Below, one piece after another: positions 46,906-60,721 of a DNA stretch of 64,000 nucleotides. The notes under the pieces were generated by a model. It was not told the origin of the DNA and ran no database searches. It saw only the letters and a program-made list of their open reading frames with translations. Each line of letters opens with the position of its first letter. Positions within the stretch are counted from its first letter, which is position 1. Where the stretch lies: assembly GCA_025093555.1 (NCBI GenBank), contig JAIWNF010000056.1:186001-250000 (forward strand). The letters are read 5' to 3'. The translations under genes were made by a program, and so were the position numbers. Origin of the DNA: Circinella umbellata (taxonomy: Eukaryota; Mucoromycota; Mucoromycetes; Mucorales; Lichtheimiaceae).

Positions 46906-48893
46906 ATGACCGCCACAGAACAAGAAAACCAACAACAACAAACAGCCACTATACATCAACCTGAAGATTCTTCATCAAAAAATACCTCTGCTTCTATCCA
47001 CAGTTCTTCAACGGATGATACCAAATCATGGGATGGCCACTCTACTGCTGAAGAAGCATCCCTTGAAACAATTGCAACCAGCCCACCTCAGCCTTCCATA
47101 AAAGAAGAAGAGGAGGAACAAAAATCACACTCACCACCACCCGCAACGACGACGAGACGACGTGGTAGAGGATACACTGTAACGCAAAAAGACATACCCA
47201 AAGAATCTATTAATAAAACAACAACTCCCTTAAAAGAGGTGGATGAAAATGATGATAATAACAGTATCAACAACTTTAATGAAACAAATAAACAACAAGA
47301 CGATCAAGTGGATGAAAACGATAAGAAAGAAGATATTGATTGGGGTAAATTTATCGATAATTCGTTTTTTTTTAATTCTTTTGAGAATAAGATAATATAC
47401 ACTCTGTTGAAGAAGGGATTATATTAACCAGAACTGACAAAATAAAATATGTTGATCCGTTTTCAATATAGAGTTCTGGTCTAAAGTAATTTCGGACTTT
47501 GACAGCGTTAGAAAATCAGAACGACCCATCTTATCAGCACATATTCAACGTGGTGTACCTCCTTCATTACGAGGCATGATTTGGCAATTATTTGCTAAAT
47601 CTAAAAATCATTTATTGGAAGAACGTTATTTACAATTAATCAATGAAGAATCAGTTTATGAAAAAGCTATTGCTCGTGATCTTCCTCGAACATTCCCAAG
47701 TCATCCTTATTTTCAAGGAAAAGCTGGTCAAGAAGCTCTTTTTAATGTTGTAAAAGCATATTCAATTTATGATAATGATGTTGGTTATTGTCAAGGAATT
47801 TCCTTTATTGCTGGCCCGCTTTTACTTAATGTAAGTAGTAGTTTCTTTCTTATTATAATTATCGCCATACCACTTCTTCGATAATAAATAGGAAAAAAAA
47901 GGGAGGGGGAAGAAATCGAAAAATAAGAGTCTTACATAATATAACACATTTATCATTTAAAATATATAGATGCCAGAAGAGGAAGCATTTTGTGTTCTTG
48001 TACAACTCATGAATCAATATAGTTTACGAGGTCACTTTACACCTCAACTCGATCTACTTCATCAACGATTATATCAGTTTGATGGTGTTTTACAAGATCA
48101 TTTACCACACGTTCATCGACATTTTGAAACACAAGGTATTCGTTCCTCCATGTATGCATCTCAATGGTTCATGACCCTATTCGCCTATAAATTCCCACTT
48201 GACTTTGTTTTTCGAATCTACGATATTTTACTCGCCGAAGGTATCGAAGCTTTATACAGTTTTGGTTTAGCTTTGATCCAAAAAAACCAACCCACGATCC
48301 TCAGTTTAGAATTCGACAATTTAGTCAATTACTTGAAAAGTGAAATGCTCGAGGCATATAATAGTGATGCAGGAGAATTGATCCGGGACGCCTATATAAT
48401 CAAAATCTCTCCAAAACGGTTTAATAAACTAGCCAAAGAATATCGAGTGGAAGCAGCCAAAGCACATAATGAAGCTGAAGCCATTGAAACATTAAAAAAA
48501 CAAAACAAAGCATTGACTGAAACCATTCGCAACTTGGAAGGCAATTTAACGGATCTAAGCAAGGATCATGCACAAACTGCCAATGAGTTAATTGAATCAA
48601 AAATGGATATTGCAAGGATCAATGATGAAAATGATGCACTTAGACAACAATCACAGGATTTGAAAAAAGCATTGGAAACGTTGCCTCAAGAAATTGAGGC
48701 GAGAGTAAAAGAGGAAATGGAAATTTTGGTGACAAAGAATGCGGCTTTGGTACAAAGGAATTCTGCGTTAGAGGATCAAATGGCTTATATGGAAAATATG
48801 GTGGCAGATATCAAGACAAAATATTCAGAATCTGAAATAGATCGAGAGTCATTACGACAACGACTGTTAGATTTAAAGCGACTAGTCGATTAA
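46906..48893 (+). CDS. TBC-domain Rab GTPase-activating protein (Gyp5/EVI5-like)
   Basis: Three exons (46906-47344, 47472-47830, 47970-48893), 573 aa. Residues 1-145 are acidic, Ser/Thr-rich and disordered. The TBC domain runs from about 150 to 400: HIQRGVPPSLRGMIWQLF, the Arg finger IARDLPRTFPSHP (I-x-x-D-x-x-R, about 213), the Gln finger YCQGISFIAGPLL (about 251), SQWFMTLFAYKFPLDFVFRI-type motif and DILLAEG. Residues about 430-570 form a long coiled coil (heptads from NEAEAIETL to the end). TBC followed by coiled coil is the Gyp5/Gyl1/EVI5 layout, so it probably switches off Ypt1/Sec4-type Rabs in secretion; the Rab partner is inferred. Confidence 0.93.
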
Positions 48894-49487
48894 TAAAATA
48901 ATAACAGTAACAAAAAAAATAAAATAAGATGAAAAAACAAACAAACAAACAAATGAAAATAAATAAAGCAAATAGAAATCAATCAATTATTCTTTTTTTT
49001 TTTTTCTGGATAATATAATAAATAATTAGGAACGCAAGAAGTGTATATATTGAGTAGATGTTTTAAATGAAATGATAAAAGTGATATACAAGAGAATATA
49101 GTTACTCATCAAATAAAAAGAATAAGTAATAAAAACAGGACTGTTTTCTTTCCCACACACCATTGCATATAAAAAAATAAAAGATGGTTTTAGGTACGTT
49201 TATTGCTATATTTTTTTTTTTTTTTTCACTTTTTTACAGAGTGGCGGCGGTGCAAATAAATTTCGACCAAAAGAGGACAGAAGTCTTCCACCGAGTCAAG
49301 AAGATAAACCTATCGCAAAAGAGTTATTCTCGTTTAAAGAGTGTGTCAACAAATATATAAAAGAAAGAAAAAAAAATCTTTTTTTTTTTTGTGTTTCTTT
49401 TTTCTTCTTCTTTTTCTCAACTACCCAACAACTTCTTTTTCTTTTCTCTCATTCTTTCTCCCCCAAAAAAAAGCACATATACATACA
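48894..49487. promoter_or_regulatory. intergenic region and GCV1 promoter
   Basis: About 590 bp. T tracts, a GC-rich patch (GTGGCGGCGGTG near 49243) and a long C/T-rich leader just before the ATG. No defined operator. Confidence 0.5.
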
Positions 49488-51076
49488 ATGCTTTCAAGAT
49501 TCCAAAACCGTGCTTCTACATCGCTTGCTACCTTGGCAGCACGTCCTGCTACTAAGCGTTTCTATGCCGCTGCTGCTGCTGGTGAACAAGAGGTTTGTAT
49601 ATAATATATAAATTTTTTTTTATTTTATTTTGTTGCTAGGGGTGGTGTAAGTGGTAATAGTAAATTGACACGAAAAATCATAAAATTCAATTCAATAGCT
49701 CAAGAAAACTGCATTGTATGATTACCACGTACAACACGGTGGCAAGATGGTTCCATTTGCTGGTTATGCTATGCCTGTTCAATACAAGAACATGGGTATG
49801 TTGGCTTCTCATTTACACACTCGTGAAAAGGCATCTATCTTTGATGTATCCCACATGCTTCAAACTCGGTAAGATATAAAATAAGACTATAAAATATGGG
49901 ATAAGGAAGGCAGGGGAAGGGAGAAGGGAAAGGGAGAACGATATATATGTATATATTGTATGTTTTTGTATGTATGATTTTGAAGGAAACTAAATCAAAA
50001 TTATATGAATATAAATATATAACTAGTGTTGTTGGCAAGGACCGTAAAAAGTTCTTTGAAACCATCACTGTAGCTGATTTACATCAAATGCCAGTCGGTC
50101 AAGGCTCTTTGACTGTTTTCACCAATGAACAAGGTGGTATCATTGACGACACTATTGTTATGCAACAAGATGATTGTTTATATGTCGTATCCAATGCAGC
50201 CTGTGCTGACAAGGATTTGGCTCATATCCGCAAACATCTTGCTGACTTTCAAAACAAGGGTGGTGATGTCGATCTCCAAATCATTAACGACCACTCTTTG
50301 ATTGCTATTCAAGGTCCTAGTGCTGCTACTGCATTGGAAAAATTGGTTGGTAAGGATCTTAATGACTTTGGATTCATGCATGGTCGTTTCATGGATGTAG
50401 CTGGTATTCCCTGTCACATTGCTCGTTCTGGTTATACTGGTGAAGACGGTTTTGAGGTAAAAACAATAATTATTATACATTGAAGGATAATTAGTTTGGA
50501 TTTCAATAATAGATAATAACTTATATATTGTATCCTTTTCTTGACTGGTTATACATATAGTTATCCGTCCCTACCCCAGAAATTCTTGGTATCACTGAAA
50601 AGTTGATGGCTCATCCTGATGTTGAATTAGCCGGTCTTGGTGCTCGTGATTCTCTTCGTCTTGAAGCAGGTTTATGTCTTTATGGTAATGAATTGGATGA
50701 TACCACTACTCCCGTTGAAGCTGGTTTGACTTGGACCATTCCTAAATCCCGTCGTGAAACCGGTGGTTTCTTGGGTGATAGTATCATTCTTAACCAAATC
50801 AAGGATAAGAAGAGCATTCAACGTCGTCGTGTTGGTTTGATCGTTCAAGGTGCTCCTGCTCGTGGAGGTGCTGAAATTTTGGATGGCGAAGGTCAAGTCA
50901 TTGGTCAAATCACTTCAGGTTGTCCATCACCTGTTTTGAAAAAGAACATTGCCATGGGTTATGTCAAGAGTGGTTTCCACAAGAAGGGTACTGAATTGAG
51001 CGTCAAGGTCCGTAACAAGGTTCAAAATGCCGTTATTACAAAGATGCCTTTTGTTGAAGCTCATTATCATAAATAA
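49488..51076 (+). CDS. GCV1: glycine cleavage system T protein (aminomethyltransferase), mitochondrial
   Basis: Four exons (49488-49592, 49699-49868, 50027-50456, 50561-51076), 406 aa, the normal length. Transfers the methylene group from lipoyl H-protein to tetrahydrofolate, releasing ammonia. The N-terminus [20 protein letters not shown] is a mitochondrial presequence. Family motifs: [91 protein letters not shown], and [21 protein letters not shown]. Codon use is biased to GGT/GTC/AAG, suggesting good expression. Confidence 0.97.
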
Positions 51077-51628
51077 GAACGTTTTTCAAAAAAAGAGTAT
51101 TATAATATCATAGTATAATATAAAATAATATATCATCCCCATAACATTTACTTTACCTCTATCCTATCTCTCTCCTTCTCCTATGTAAAAAAGCAAACAA
51201 GTACCAACACACTCTCGTACATCACGCACAATTTCTCCTTCTTTTCATTTCATTCATCCATACTTTACAAATTATATAAATATATATATATTTTTACTGT
51301 AAAAATTCAAATCCACATCGTTGGCTATTTAGAAACATTCTCCCCCCATAAAAAAAGTGAGAATGGACAATCATTCATCCGGATGGTTTCAGTTACTTGT
51401 TGCACTTATCGTCGAAAAAAAAATTGTTTCTTTTTAGTTCTGTCTATAAAATCATATTTAATGAATGGGTATAATTTATATAGTTATAGTTACAGAAATG
51501 CAAAACGGTTTATTATTTTCTCTATTTATGCATAATAAATGAAGGGGGGAATATATATGAGTATGATGATTATGAAAATGATAATTATTATTACTTAGAC
51601 GCTGTTATTTTTTCTTTCTTTCTCATTA
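51077..51628. other. intergenic region between convergent genes
   Basis: About 550 bp of 3' flanks; AT-rich, no gene or repeat recognised. Confidence 0.6.
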
Positions 51629-52088
51629 TTAAGTATCTGGAGTGGGTAACTTTCGTTTTTGAGTTAATACAGCGATAACAATGGTATATACAACAATAAC
51701 TAAAATACAAAACGCTGGTACAATAAATCGAAATAATTGTACAGGTGAACACGATAATCTATATATGTATATTAAATAAGTTTTTAGTTTCAACCTTTTA
51801 ATACTATTGCTACTGGGTTACTACCGTTACTTAAACTTACTTGCTGAAAGAAAGTGTACTAGATTTTCTATTATGTTCAGGCATGAAATAAGGATCTTCA
51901 TCGTCGTCATCACTTTCAACATAAGTAGCGAATTCATGAGCTTCCTCTTCGTCTTCTTCGTCTTGGTTTTCATTTAATTGAATTGCTGCTGCTGTTGTAT
52001 TATTATTGTTGTTACGTTGAATATTACTATTACTACGACTGGGACTTTCTCTTAATGCAATTGGACCATAATCATCTTTACGTAACAT
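51629..52088 (-). CDS. small single-pass membrane protein, acidic N-terminus
   Basis: Two exons (52088-51841, 51758-51629), 125 aa. The N-terminal 80 residues are polar: an Asn run, then an acidic stretch (DEEDEEEAHEF, ESDDDDEDPYF). Exon 2 encodes one hydrophobic segment (FIVPAFCILVIVVYTIVIAV) followed by a basic tail (LTQKRKLPTPDT). The positive-inside rule places the short tail in the cytosol, with the acidic part luminal or external. Not recognised as a family. It is divergent from the coiled-coil gene at 52416. Confidence 0.7.
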
Positions 52089-52415
52089 ATTTATGCAGAA
52101 AATAGAAAAAATAAAAAGAGAGGAGGATGAAATATATTTATAAAAAAAAACGTGAGAATAAGACTACCTAAAAAAAATAGGCCTGCTCATATGCAATAAA
52201 ATAAATGGATCAGTCGTCACGCGACATGATATGTCTATATACATTTATATGCGTGTGTGAGTTGTGAGTGTGTGTTATATCTTCACTCTTTTTTTTTTTT
52301 TTTTTTTAACTTTTTTACTTTCTTATTTTTTTACACTTTTTTGGAGATCAAATACAATTAATTTTTCTTTTTTACCCTTCCTTTATTTTTTATCCTTACA
52401 ATATATTAATTCATA
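52089..52415. promoter_or_regulatory. divergent promoter region
   Basis: 327 bp between two divergent starts; contains a T16 run (52289-52308) and GTGTGTGAGTTGTGAGTGTGTG. No clear TATA box for either gene. Confidence 0.45.
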
Positions 52416-54940
52416 ATGTCTGGCCATGTTGTCTATGCATGCGCTTGTTTAAATATTAAACTTCATTTGGCAAACAAGTATTTATTGAATAACCATAACA
52501 ACGATCGAGCAGAATGTTTTATAAGGTTAAGCGACCCTTCAATAGAAGGTCGACAATTTGAACTTGGTATGGGTGGTGTTCAAGCTGTAAGTAAATTTCA
52601 TTGTTACATATGTATATAGGATGATATTTTATATTCACATTTACTTTATTAACAACTGACAAATTGCTTTTTTTTTCCACCAACAACAATGGTAAAATAA
52701 TAACATTAATATTAAATAAACAGGAATATAATACACTCACGACAACACAATTAGTTGGTACTGACCTGTCATGGATGACAGTTACTTGCCTTAATTGTTC
52801 TACTGGTGATGTTTATTCCGTCCAACGACCTGCCAGTGAAAGAAAATATATAGAGACATACCCCGTTGATGTTCACTCACTTTATCGACCGGGTGATTGT
52901 GTTATTATCCATAATAATACTGTGGTAAGATAGAACACATATAATATATATGATTTTGTTGCCATGGAATATTTAATTTTTTCGTTCTTTCTTAAAAAAT
53001 AAAATAGTACGGCAACGAAATTGATAAAATTAAACAAAAACAAAATTATTCAAATAACTTCAAGATTGTTCTTAATACCGATGCATCAGCAGAAAAAGAA
53101 AATGAAGGCTTTAATGGTAATTATCAATGCACGCATATATATATATATATATATATAATCGTATAATTGATTAATATATAACCCCCCTCTCATAAATAAA
53201 GTAGATAAAACTAAGATACCAGGCGATCTTTATTCACAACATGGTCAACTACGACAAATTTTGGAACAATCATTGAAACAAATGGAACTTGCAACTGAAC
53301 AACGTATTGACCTATTTCGACAAGAACAACTTCAACGATTGGAACGTGATTTAGCGCAAGCGAAATGTGATTGTGAGTTTCTTTGGCATAAGATTTTAGA
53401 AGCTTCAAGAACTGTAAATGAAGAAAAACAAGTACGAAAACGATTAGTGGATTCTGATAATCATCGCATATCATCAGAAAACAACAACGATTCTACAACT
53501 ACTGCTTTGGATAGTAATAATCATGTTCGATTCGCAAGTAATAATGATAATGAAAAACAACAACAACAACAAAATGAATCAGCAGCAAGTTCTTATTCAA
53601 AACAGTTTTCAGCACAACAACAAACAGCAACACCTTCTACATCTTCATTTATTGCACCTTCTTCTTTAAGAAGGTCAAGTTTTGCATTGGATGAGCGTGT
53701 TATTGCAACAAGCTGGAAAAGAACAAATGTCCCAGATCTCTCACATCTTAATAATAATAATACTAATGATAATAGTAACCAAGGTTTATCTATTAAAGGT
53801 AAAAAAAAAAGGAGAATTGTTAACTTGGATTTTATCATATACTTGATTTATTTATTTTTATCTAATCCGTATTATAGAAAATTTCAAAAAAGAAGATGAT
53901 GATTTGGCTTTATCGGATCAAGACGAAGAAAGTGATGGTTTATTCGATTTAGATGAAGAAATCGATGGTGATGATTATGAAGATGATGATAGAAATGAAA
54001 ACAAGGCGAAGGATAATGAAAGTTTACAAAAAGATCCATCGTCATCATCATTATCAGGAATGAATAAAAATAAGGGTAAAATAAGTAGTGGAAGTTATCA
54101 AGCATCATCATTATTATCATCATCAGTGGATTGGACAAAAAGAAGGCGAAAATCTAATACAAAATATTTATCTGCTTTTGAAGAAGATAACGATGATGAA
54201 GATGATGATTATGATGAATCTCGGAATCGATCAAGTAATGGTAATGGTAGGTTTATTTGTTAGTATTATTATTGAGATTTATATATTTATCGTTACTTTA
54301 TTAACTTTTATATATATATAAAAAAACACTCTTTATCTGGAATATATACTGTGTAGACTTATTATCAAGTTCTGTTTCAGCTTATGCAACATCCGTACCA
54401 ATTGCGATTAGTCATAACAATGAATATATCAATGATGCCATGAAACAATTACCAAATGAAAATGTAGTTAATCCGGCTGATCAAGACCCTACAACAACAG
54501 CTTCATTATCATCAAGTATTCAAAAGAATACTGCTCAAAACAATGACAAAGAAATAATCACATCATCACCATCATCACAAGCAACTAAAGCATATGATCA
54601 ATTCTCTTTAGCGGATCAAGAAGCTTCCAAACTATTTCCTGGCAATGAACGACGACGTAAATCTATTGCAGCGGTAGCAACGATAAACATAGGAACGACA
54701 CCCCGACCTCAATTAGATAGTCTTGTAGGTCGATCATTGGATACACGAAGACGACCATCGGCTTTAAAAAATAGTTTCATTGCAGAGCATCATTATCATC
54801 ATGAAACAAATTCGGAGGATGAACAAGAAGGACCCATGGTACCACCTCATATCCTGGCTGCAAATACATTCACAGACGAAACTGAAGAATTATTTGGTTC
54901 AGTTCCTCGTAGTAATACATGGCGTAAAACATATGATTAA
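52416..54940 (+). CDS. uncharacterised protein: Cys-containing N-domain, coiled coil, acidic/Ser-rich tail
   Basis: Six exons (52416-52586, 52724-52924, 53008-53116, 53202-53798, 53878-54246, 54357-54940), 676 aa. Residues 1-125 form a compact domain beginning MSGHVVYACACLNIKLHLAN with CAC, a later Cys, and CLNC about 80 residues on, which could be a zinc site (CxC and CxxC, as in Yippee/Mis18-like folds; unproven). Residues about 175-235 are a coiled coil (LRQILEQSLKQMELATEQRI...). Then come Asn/Gln/Ser-rich stretches, two acidic blocks, a basic KRRRKSNTK, the motif YATSVPIAI, and VPRSNTWRKTYD at the end. A nuclear or scaffold role is possible. I do not recognise the family. Confidence 0.85.
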
Positions 54941-55330
54941 TAGCTTGCATGATATCATTATGTATGTTTATTATGTATATAGGATCTACAAAATAATAAT
55001 AGTAATAATAATAATAAACTATCTATATATATGTATGTATGTATATATACTGCAGCTGCTGTTACACAAAGAAAGAGTACATACATAATAATTATATGCA
55101 TATTCTATCTTGCCATATTGTATAAAGTAGAAAAAAATGTGGTTAATATATAAAATGAAAAAAAAAAAGATATTACACAGGTTTAAAGAAGAGAAGATGA
55201 GAGATAGAAAAAAAAAGTAGAAAAATAGGGTTCAATAAATAATAAATAAATAATAGTAAGGGTATTTTTTTTTCTTTTCTTGGTATATAATAAAATAGTA
55301 ACACTTAATCCAACGAGAAAGTAATTTTTT
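54941..55330. other. intergenic region between convergent genes
   Basis: 390 bp, AT-rich 3' flanks with TAA and TA repeats. No gene. Confidence 0.65.
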
Positions 55331-56400
<1,070 letters not shown>

Positions 56401-57049
56401 TGAATAGTTATTTACTTTTTCTAAAAAGAATGAATGAATTTAGTATTGTCGGTATATATATATATATATATTTATATATTTATAATGTTAAAAAATATTT
56501 TTCAATCCTAAAAATGAGGAGAGACAAGTTATATACAGATAATAAGAATAATAAAAATAAAGATAAAAAAGAGGGAAAAGAATAACAGAAAAAAGAAAAA
56601 GTGGTGTGACAAAATAGAGAAAAGAGAGTAAAGAAAAGAGAGCCTTTAAATAGGAATAGGAGGATGTAATTTATATTTTTATTTTCGCGTTGATAATCTC
56701 TGCAGGGTCTTGCAGCTTGTTTGTTTATATGATCCAAGTAGTTTAATAAGAGAGAGAGAGAGTGTGTGTGTGTGTATATGTGTGTATGGATATGATATTG
56801 TTATTATAATTTTTTATTGCTATTATTATTACTATTACACTATAACTATATAAATAAGCAAAAAAGAAGAAGAAAAAAAAGATAAAGAAAGTTAGAACAG
56901 AGGTAGATGAAGAAAGGATGAGAGAATGGGGGGGGGGACGAGGGGTATATAATATAGATAATATGAATAATAAAATGAAATATTGGGGTTTTTTTTTATG
57001 ATCTGGAAGTTGAATAAGTATGTATAAGAAGGGAGAAGAAAACAAAGTT
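56401..57049. other. intergenic region with AG and GT microsatellites
   Basis: Between the Ras promoter side and the 3' end of the transcription-factor gene. Holds (AG)n(TG)n at about 56751-56780 and a G9 run near 56930. No gene. Confidence 0.65.
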
Positions 57050-59169
57050 TTAGGGTGAAAAGTAATAAGTATGTAAATTTTCGTCATCTGGAACAGAATA
57101 AGCCATGGAAGTTGCAGTCAATGTATTATTCATTAATGTTGAGTTATTAAATAGAGTATTATTATTTATACCACTCATTTGTGTTGCCATGGTTACAGTT
57201 GTATTTGTTAATCCATTCGTTATTGCTGTTGTGATTGGATCATCCAATGTCATTTGTACAGTAGGATTAAAAAACATGTGTTGTGTTGTTGCTTGCATAC
57301 CGTGTGATTGTTGATATGCTTGTGATGCACGCATTAAAATATTGGGATTAGCAAGTATTTGTTGTAATTCATGAGGATCAAATGTTAATTCTGAAGTTGC
57401 TGTTGTTGTTGTTGGATTAGTATGATTACTAGTATACATTTGTTCTGGATTTTGTATCTGTTCTTCTTGATGAGTATGATGATGGTTATGATGATAATGC
57501 TGTTGTTGTTGTTGTTGTTGTTGTTGTCCATGTAAGGCTTGGAAATGCTGGAAATGTTGTTGTTCTGATTGCTGTGAATATTGCTGAAATAAAGATGGTT
57601 GTTGTTGTTGGATTATTTGATTTTCGGAAAGAGTTGATTCCTGGTATTGTGTTGTTGATTCTGGTGATGTAGTTGTCGTAGCTGCTGGTGGTAAAAAGTC
57701 AAATTGTTGTTGTGAAGGTTTTGATTGCTGCATTGACGTATCTTCATCTCGTATAGGTGATGGACGTCTCTTTTTATTACGCTGCTTGCCGTCTTTGGTA
57801 TTTGATCGACTTGTAGAAGGTTTTCCTGCTCCTGATCCACAACCATTTCCTCCAGATGAAGATGTTGCTGTATTATCTGGATTAAATGGAATAAATTTAC
57901 TATGTTTATTAGGATTACTCTTGCATGAAGCACGTAAAGAAGGTGGCGGTAGTCTATGGAATGAGATATCACCCTGGTTCTCATTCATTTGATCATTAAA
58001 TATATTAAAACCGTCATTGTTGTTATTGCTGATAGTATTTGAAGAGCCTGCTCCTCCTTCCATCGACATAAGACCCGGTAAAGATGAAGAGGAAGACAAT
58101 GCATGCATGGATACCCCTGTTGTTAATGAAGAAGATGATGAAGATGCTGTAGACGATTCTGGTAAGAACTGTTCAAAGGAAGGTGACGATGTTGGAGTGG
58201 CTGGTGGTAAAGACAATATGTAAGTTGTTGCATCTATTGCTGATTTTAAGATATGATCTTGTGCATTTGCATAACTAGATAACACTGAATCGGGTCTTTC
58301 ATAAAAATTCCGAGTAAGTAGGTTTATTGTTGTACTAAGTAATGAGCCTTCTTCTTCTTGTCCTTCTTGTCGTTGTTCTCGTTCCATTGCAATCACTCGA
58401 TCCACGACAGTCTTGCTTTGTAAGAAACTAAATTCACCATTGATCGCCCATTCTTGATCTGTAGTATAAGAAGCATTCATCAAATGCACCCGCATTGCTG
58501 TGATAAGAGTATAAAGTATGGCAGATCGTTTCACCATATATTCCAACTCCTCTTTTGACAAATCATAAGCCAATTGAGTAACAATGATAGCAGAATAAGA
58601 GCATATATCAAAAGAGTGTCTAGATTCTCCGTTACGTTTTGGACCTCCATTGTTAGTGGGTATCGAATGATCCACATAAGGTTGATGTAAAAGAATCAAT
58701 AACGTATGTAACAATAATTGTTTTATTATTTCAAATTGTTGTTGTTTTGCATCAGCAAAAGGAATACATTGTTTTGCATCCTTGATAAGAGTAGAAGTCC
58801 AAGAATCTAATGTGGATAACATTGCTTCTTGATGCTAAGATAATAAATTGCATGTGTATAACAAGTGTGTATATGTGTGGGAAAAGGAAATGTCAGCCAA
58901 ATAACAATAATAATAAAAATGGACACAGTAAAGACATATTTACCAAAGAAGCGACTCGGAGCTGAGCCGATTGAACCGAATAATTGAACCTAATAATACG
59001 ACCCACTACTTTACTCACGTCGATCAAAAAAATAAAATTTTTCAAATATTGTTCAGTTTCAGGAAAGTTAGCTTTTTCAACTGCTGATATTTTAGGTAAT
59101 GCTACCCCACTAAAAATATCATATAATGAGTTAACAAAACAAATAAATAGATACTTTATGTTTTTCAAT

Positions 59170-59202
<33 letters not shown>

Positions 59203-60386
59203 CGTTCTCTCTCTTTCTTTTTTTCTCTAGTAATAAAAAATCTAGAAGATAAAAAATAAAAGTATATAATAAACTTACATATCTTTTTCTTCAAAAATAA
59301 AGGGTCGACCATATGTAAGACTCATCAGACGATCCGTTGTAAAAGCAGCCCAAAAAGTCCGGACTACAAGTTCTTGGTCAGCTGGTTCTGGTGAAACGTT
59401 GCACGGCCTGTACATCTCCAAGTCAGTCACCATTCGGATAGCCTCGCCAGCGAATAACCAAGCATAGGAAGCATGTGGTCTTTGCCTCTTTTGCTGTAAA
59501 TAGTCAACCATTAATAATAAGGCTAATACTGTGGCGATACACGGATAACCAAAAGATGCTTCACGATAGGCAATGGCTTGTTGCATAAATTGATCACTCA
59601 TAGAATAAATACGTTCTGATTTTTTTTCATAACGTGAAGCAAGAGCAAATAAAGCATAAAAAAAGAGGGGAGACAAGAAACAATTCTTATCCTCTGCTCT
59701 GCAGTTGGCTAATTGCTGTTTCATGGTGAGAATATCCAATAATGGCATTGAGGTATGTATATGTTCAAAATAAAGGTTTATTAAACGATCTTGTTCTTTT
59801 AATGAAATAAGTAATGTAAATGGCCAAATACGTGATGATGTGGATGGAAATAAAGTCTGTGATGGATACCCAGGCATTTTTGTTGGACTGTAATGTTGTT
59901 GTTGAATATATTGTCCATAAGGGGACATCCTGGGGATATTCCATTTTTCAGCACGGTTGGATGTTTGTTGTTGTTGTTGCTGTTGCTGCTGTTGCTGTAT
60001 TAATAAATCGTTTTGTTGAATTGATTGTGCTGTTGTTGTTGTAGTATTTTTTGCTTTTGATTTCTATATATAAAATCGTTGTCAATGAGTATATATTACA
60101 AACTATTCAGATAGGGAGATAGAGTAGATTAATGGGGAGAAAGGTAGTAAAGGATGAAGAGGGGGAGAAGAGAAAAATCCTATAAATTATATTTTACTTT
60201 GGATTTACTGGAAGAACCATTAAATGGTTTTACGTTTAAACCTAAGCCAGTGTTCGCGTGTAAATGACCTTTCCAAAGTGCGAATTGTTTTGTCATGTAT
60301 CGTCCAGCTGGAGAAACTAATTCCTTTGATGGGAATCCCAATGGTTTCATTGGAGCAAACTGAGTAGTGTCCTTGTTACTGTGCAT
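57050..60386 (-). CDS. fungal-specific transcription factor domain protein without visible zinc cluster
   Basis: Four exons (60386-60198, 60063-59279, 59109-58944, 58834-57050), 974 aa, joining in frame throughout. The middle homology region (Fungal_trans type) spans about residues 130-520: LINLYFEHIHTSMPLLDI, ALFALASRY, SYAWLFAGEAIRMVTDLEMYRPC, RTFWAAFTTDRLMSLTYGRPF, EEKDIGVALPK and HPYVDHSIP-like LLHQPYVDH. The C-terminal 400 residues are Ser, Gln and Asn-rich (activation-domain-like), with poly-Gln and His runs. Exon 1 (63 codons, MKPLGFPSKELVSPAGRYMT) contains no Cys6 binuclear cluster, and none is found upstream. Exon 1 could instead be a separate 68-aa gene ending at 60180 by reading through the donor. 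Regulatory role inferred from the domain. Confidence 0.85.
59172..59204. repeat. (AC)n microsatellite in an intron
   Basis: ACACAC run within the intron between exons 2 and 3 of the transcription-factor gene. Confidence 0.9.
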
Positions 60387-60721
60387 GGTGGTATAAAAAA
60401 AAAGTGAAGAGAATAAAAAAGAGAGGGGAAAAAATAAATAAATAAAAATAAAAAGATATATAACCCATTTTCTTTGAACACAAAGTTTCCATAACCAATT
60501 TGTTATCCAGGTTGGTTATACAAAAAAGTATTTTTGTTTGCAAGTAATAATCTTTTTTTTTCCCATTACACCATGTATAAATAGATAAATAAAACACGCT
60601 TTTGTTCTTTGAAGTTTAATATAATATACATATCATAAGATAGATAAATGTTAATAATATTTATATTATAAAAAGAAGAAGAAAAAACTTCAGTAGTAGT
60701 AGTAGCAATAATAGTAACACA
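60387..60721. other. upstream region of the transcription-factor gene
   Basis: AT-rich, with GTA/AGT triplet repeat near 60692-60705. A 73-codon minus-strand open frame is Phe-rich and not protein-like. Confidence 0.55.

Noticed and set aside
57613..57984. 123-codon open frame overlapping the transcription-factor gene in another frame
   Set aside because: Frame-shifted reading of Gln/Asn-rich repeats.
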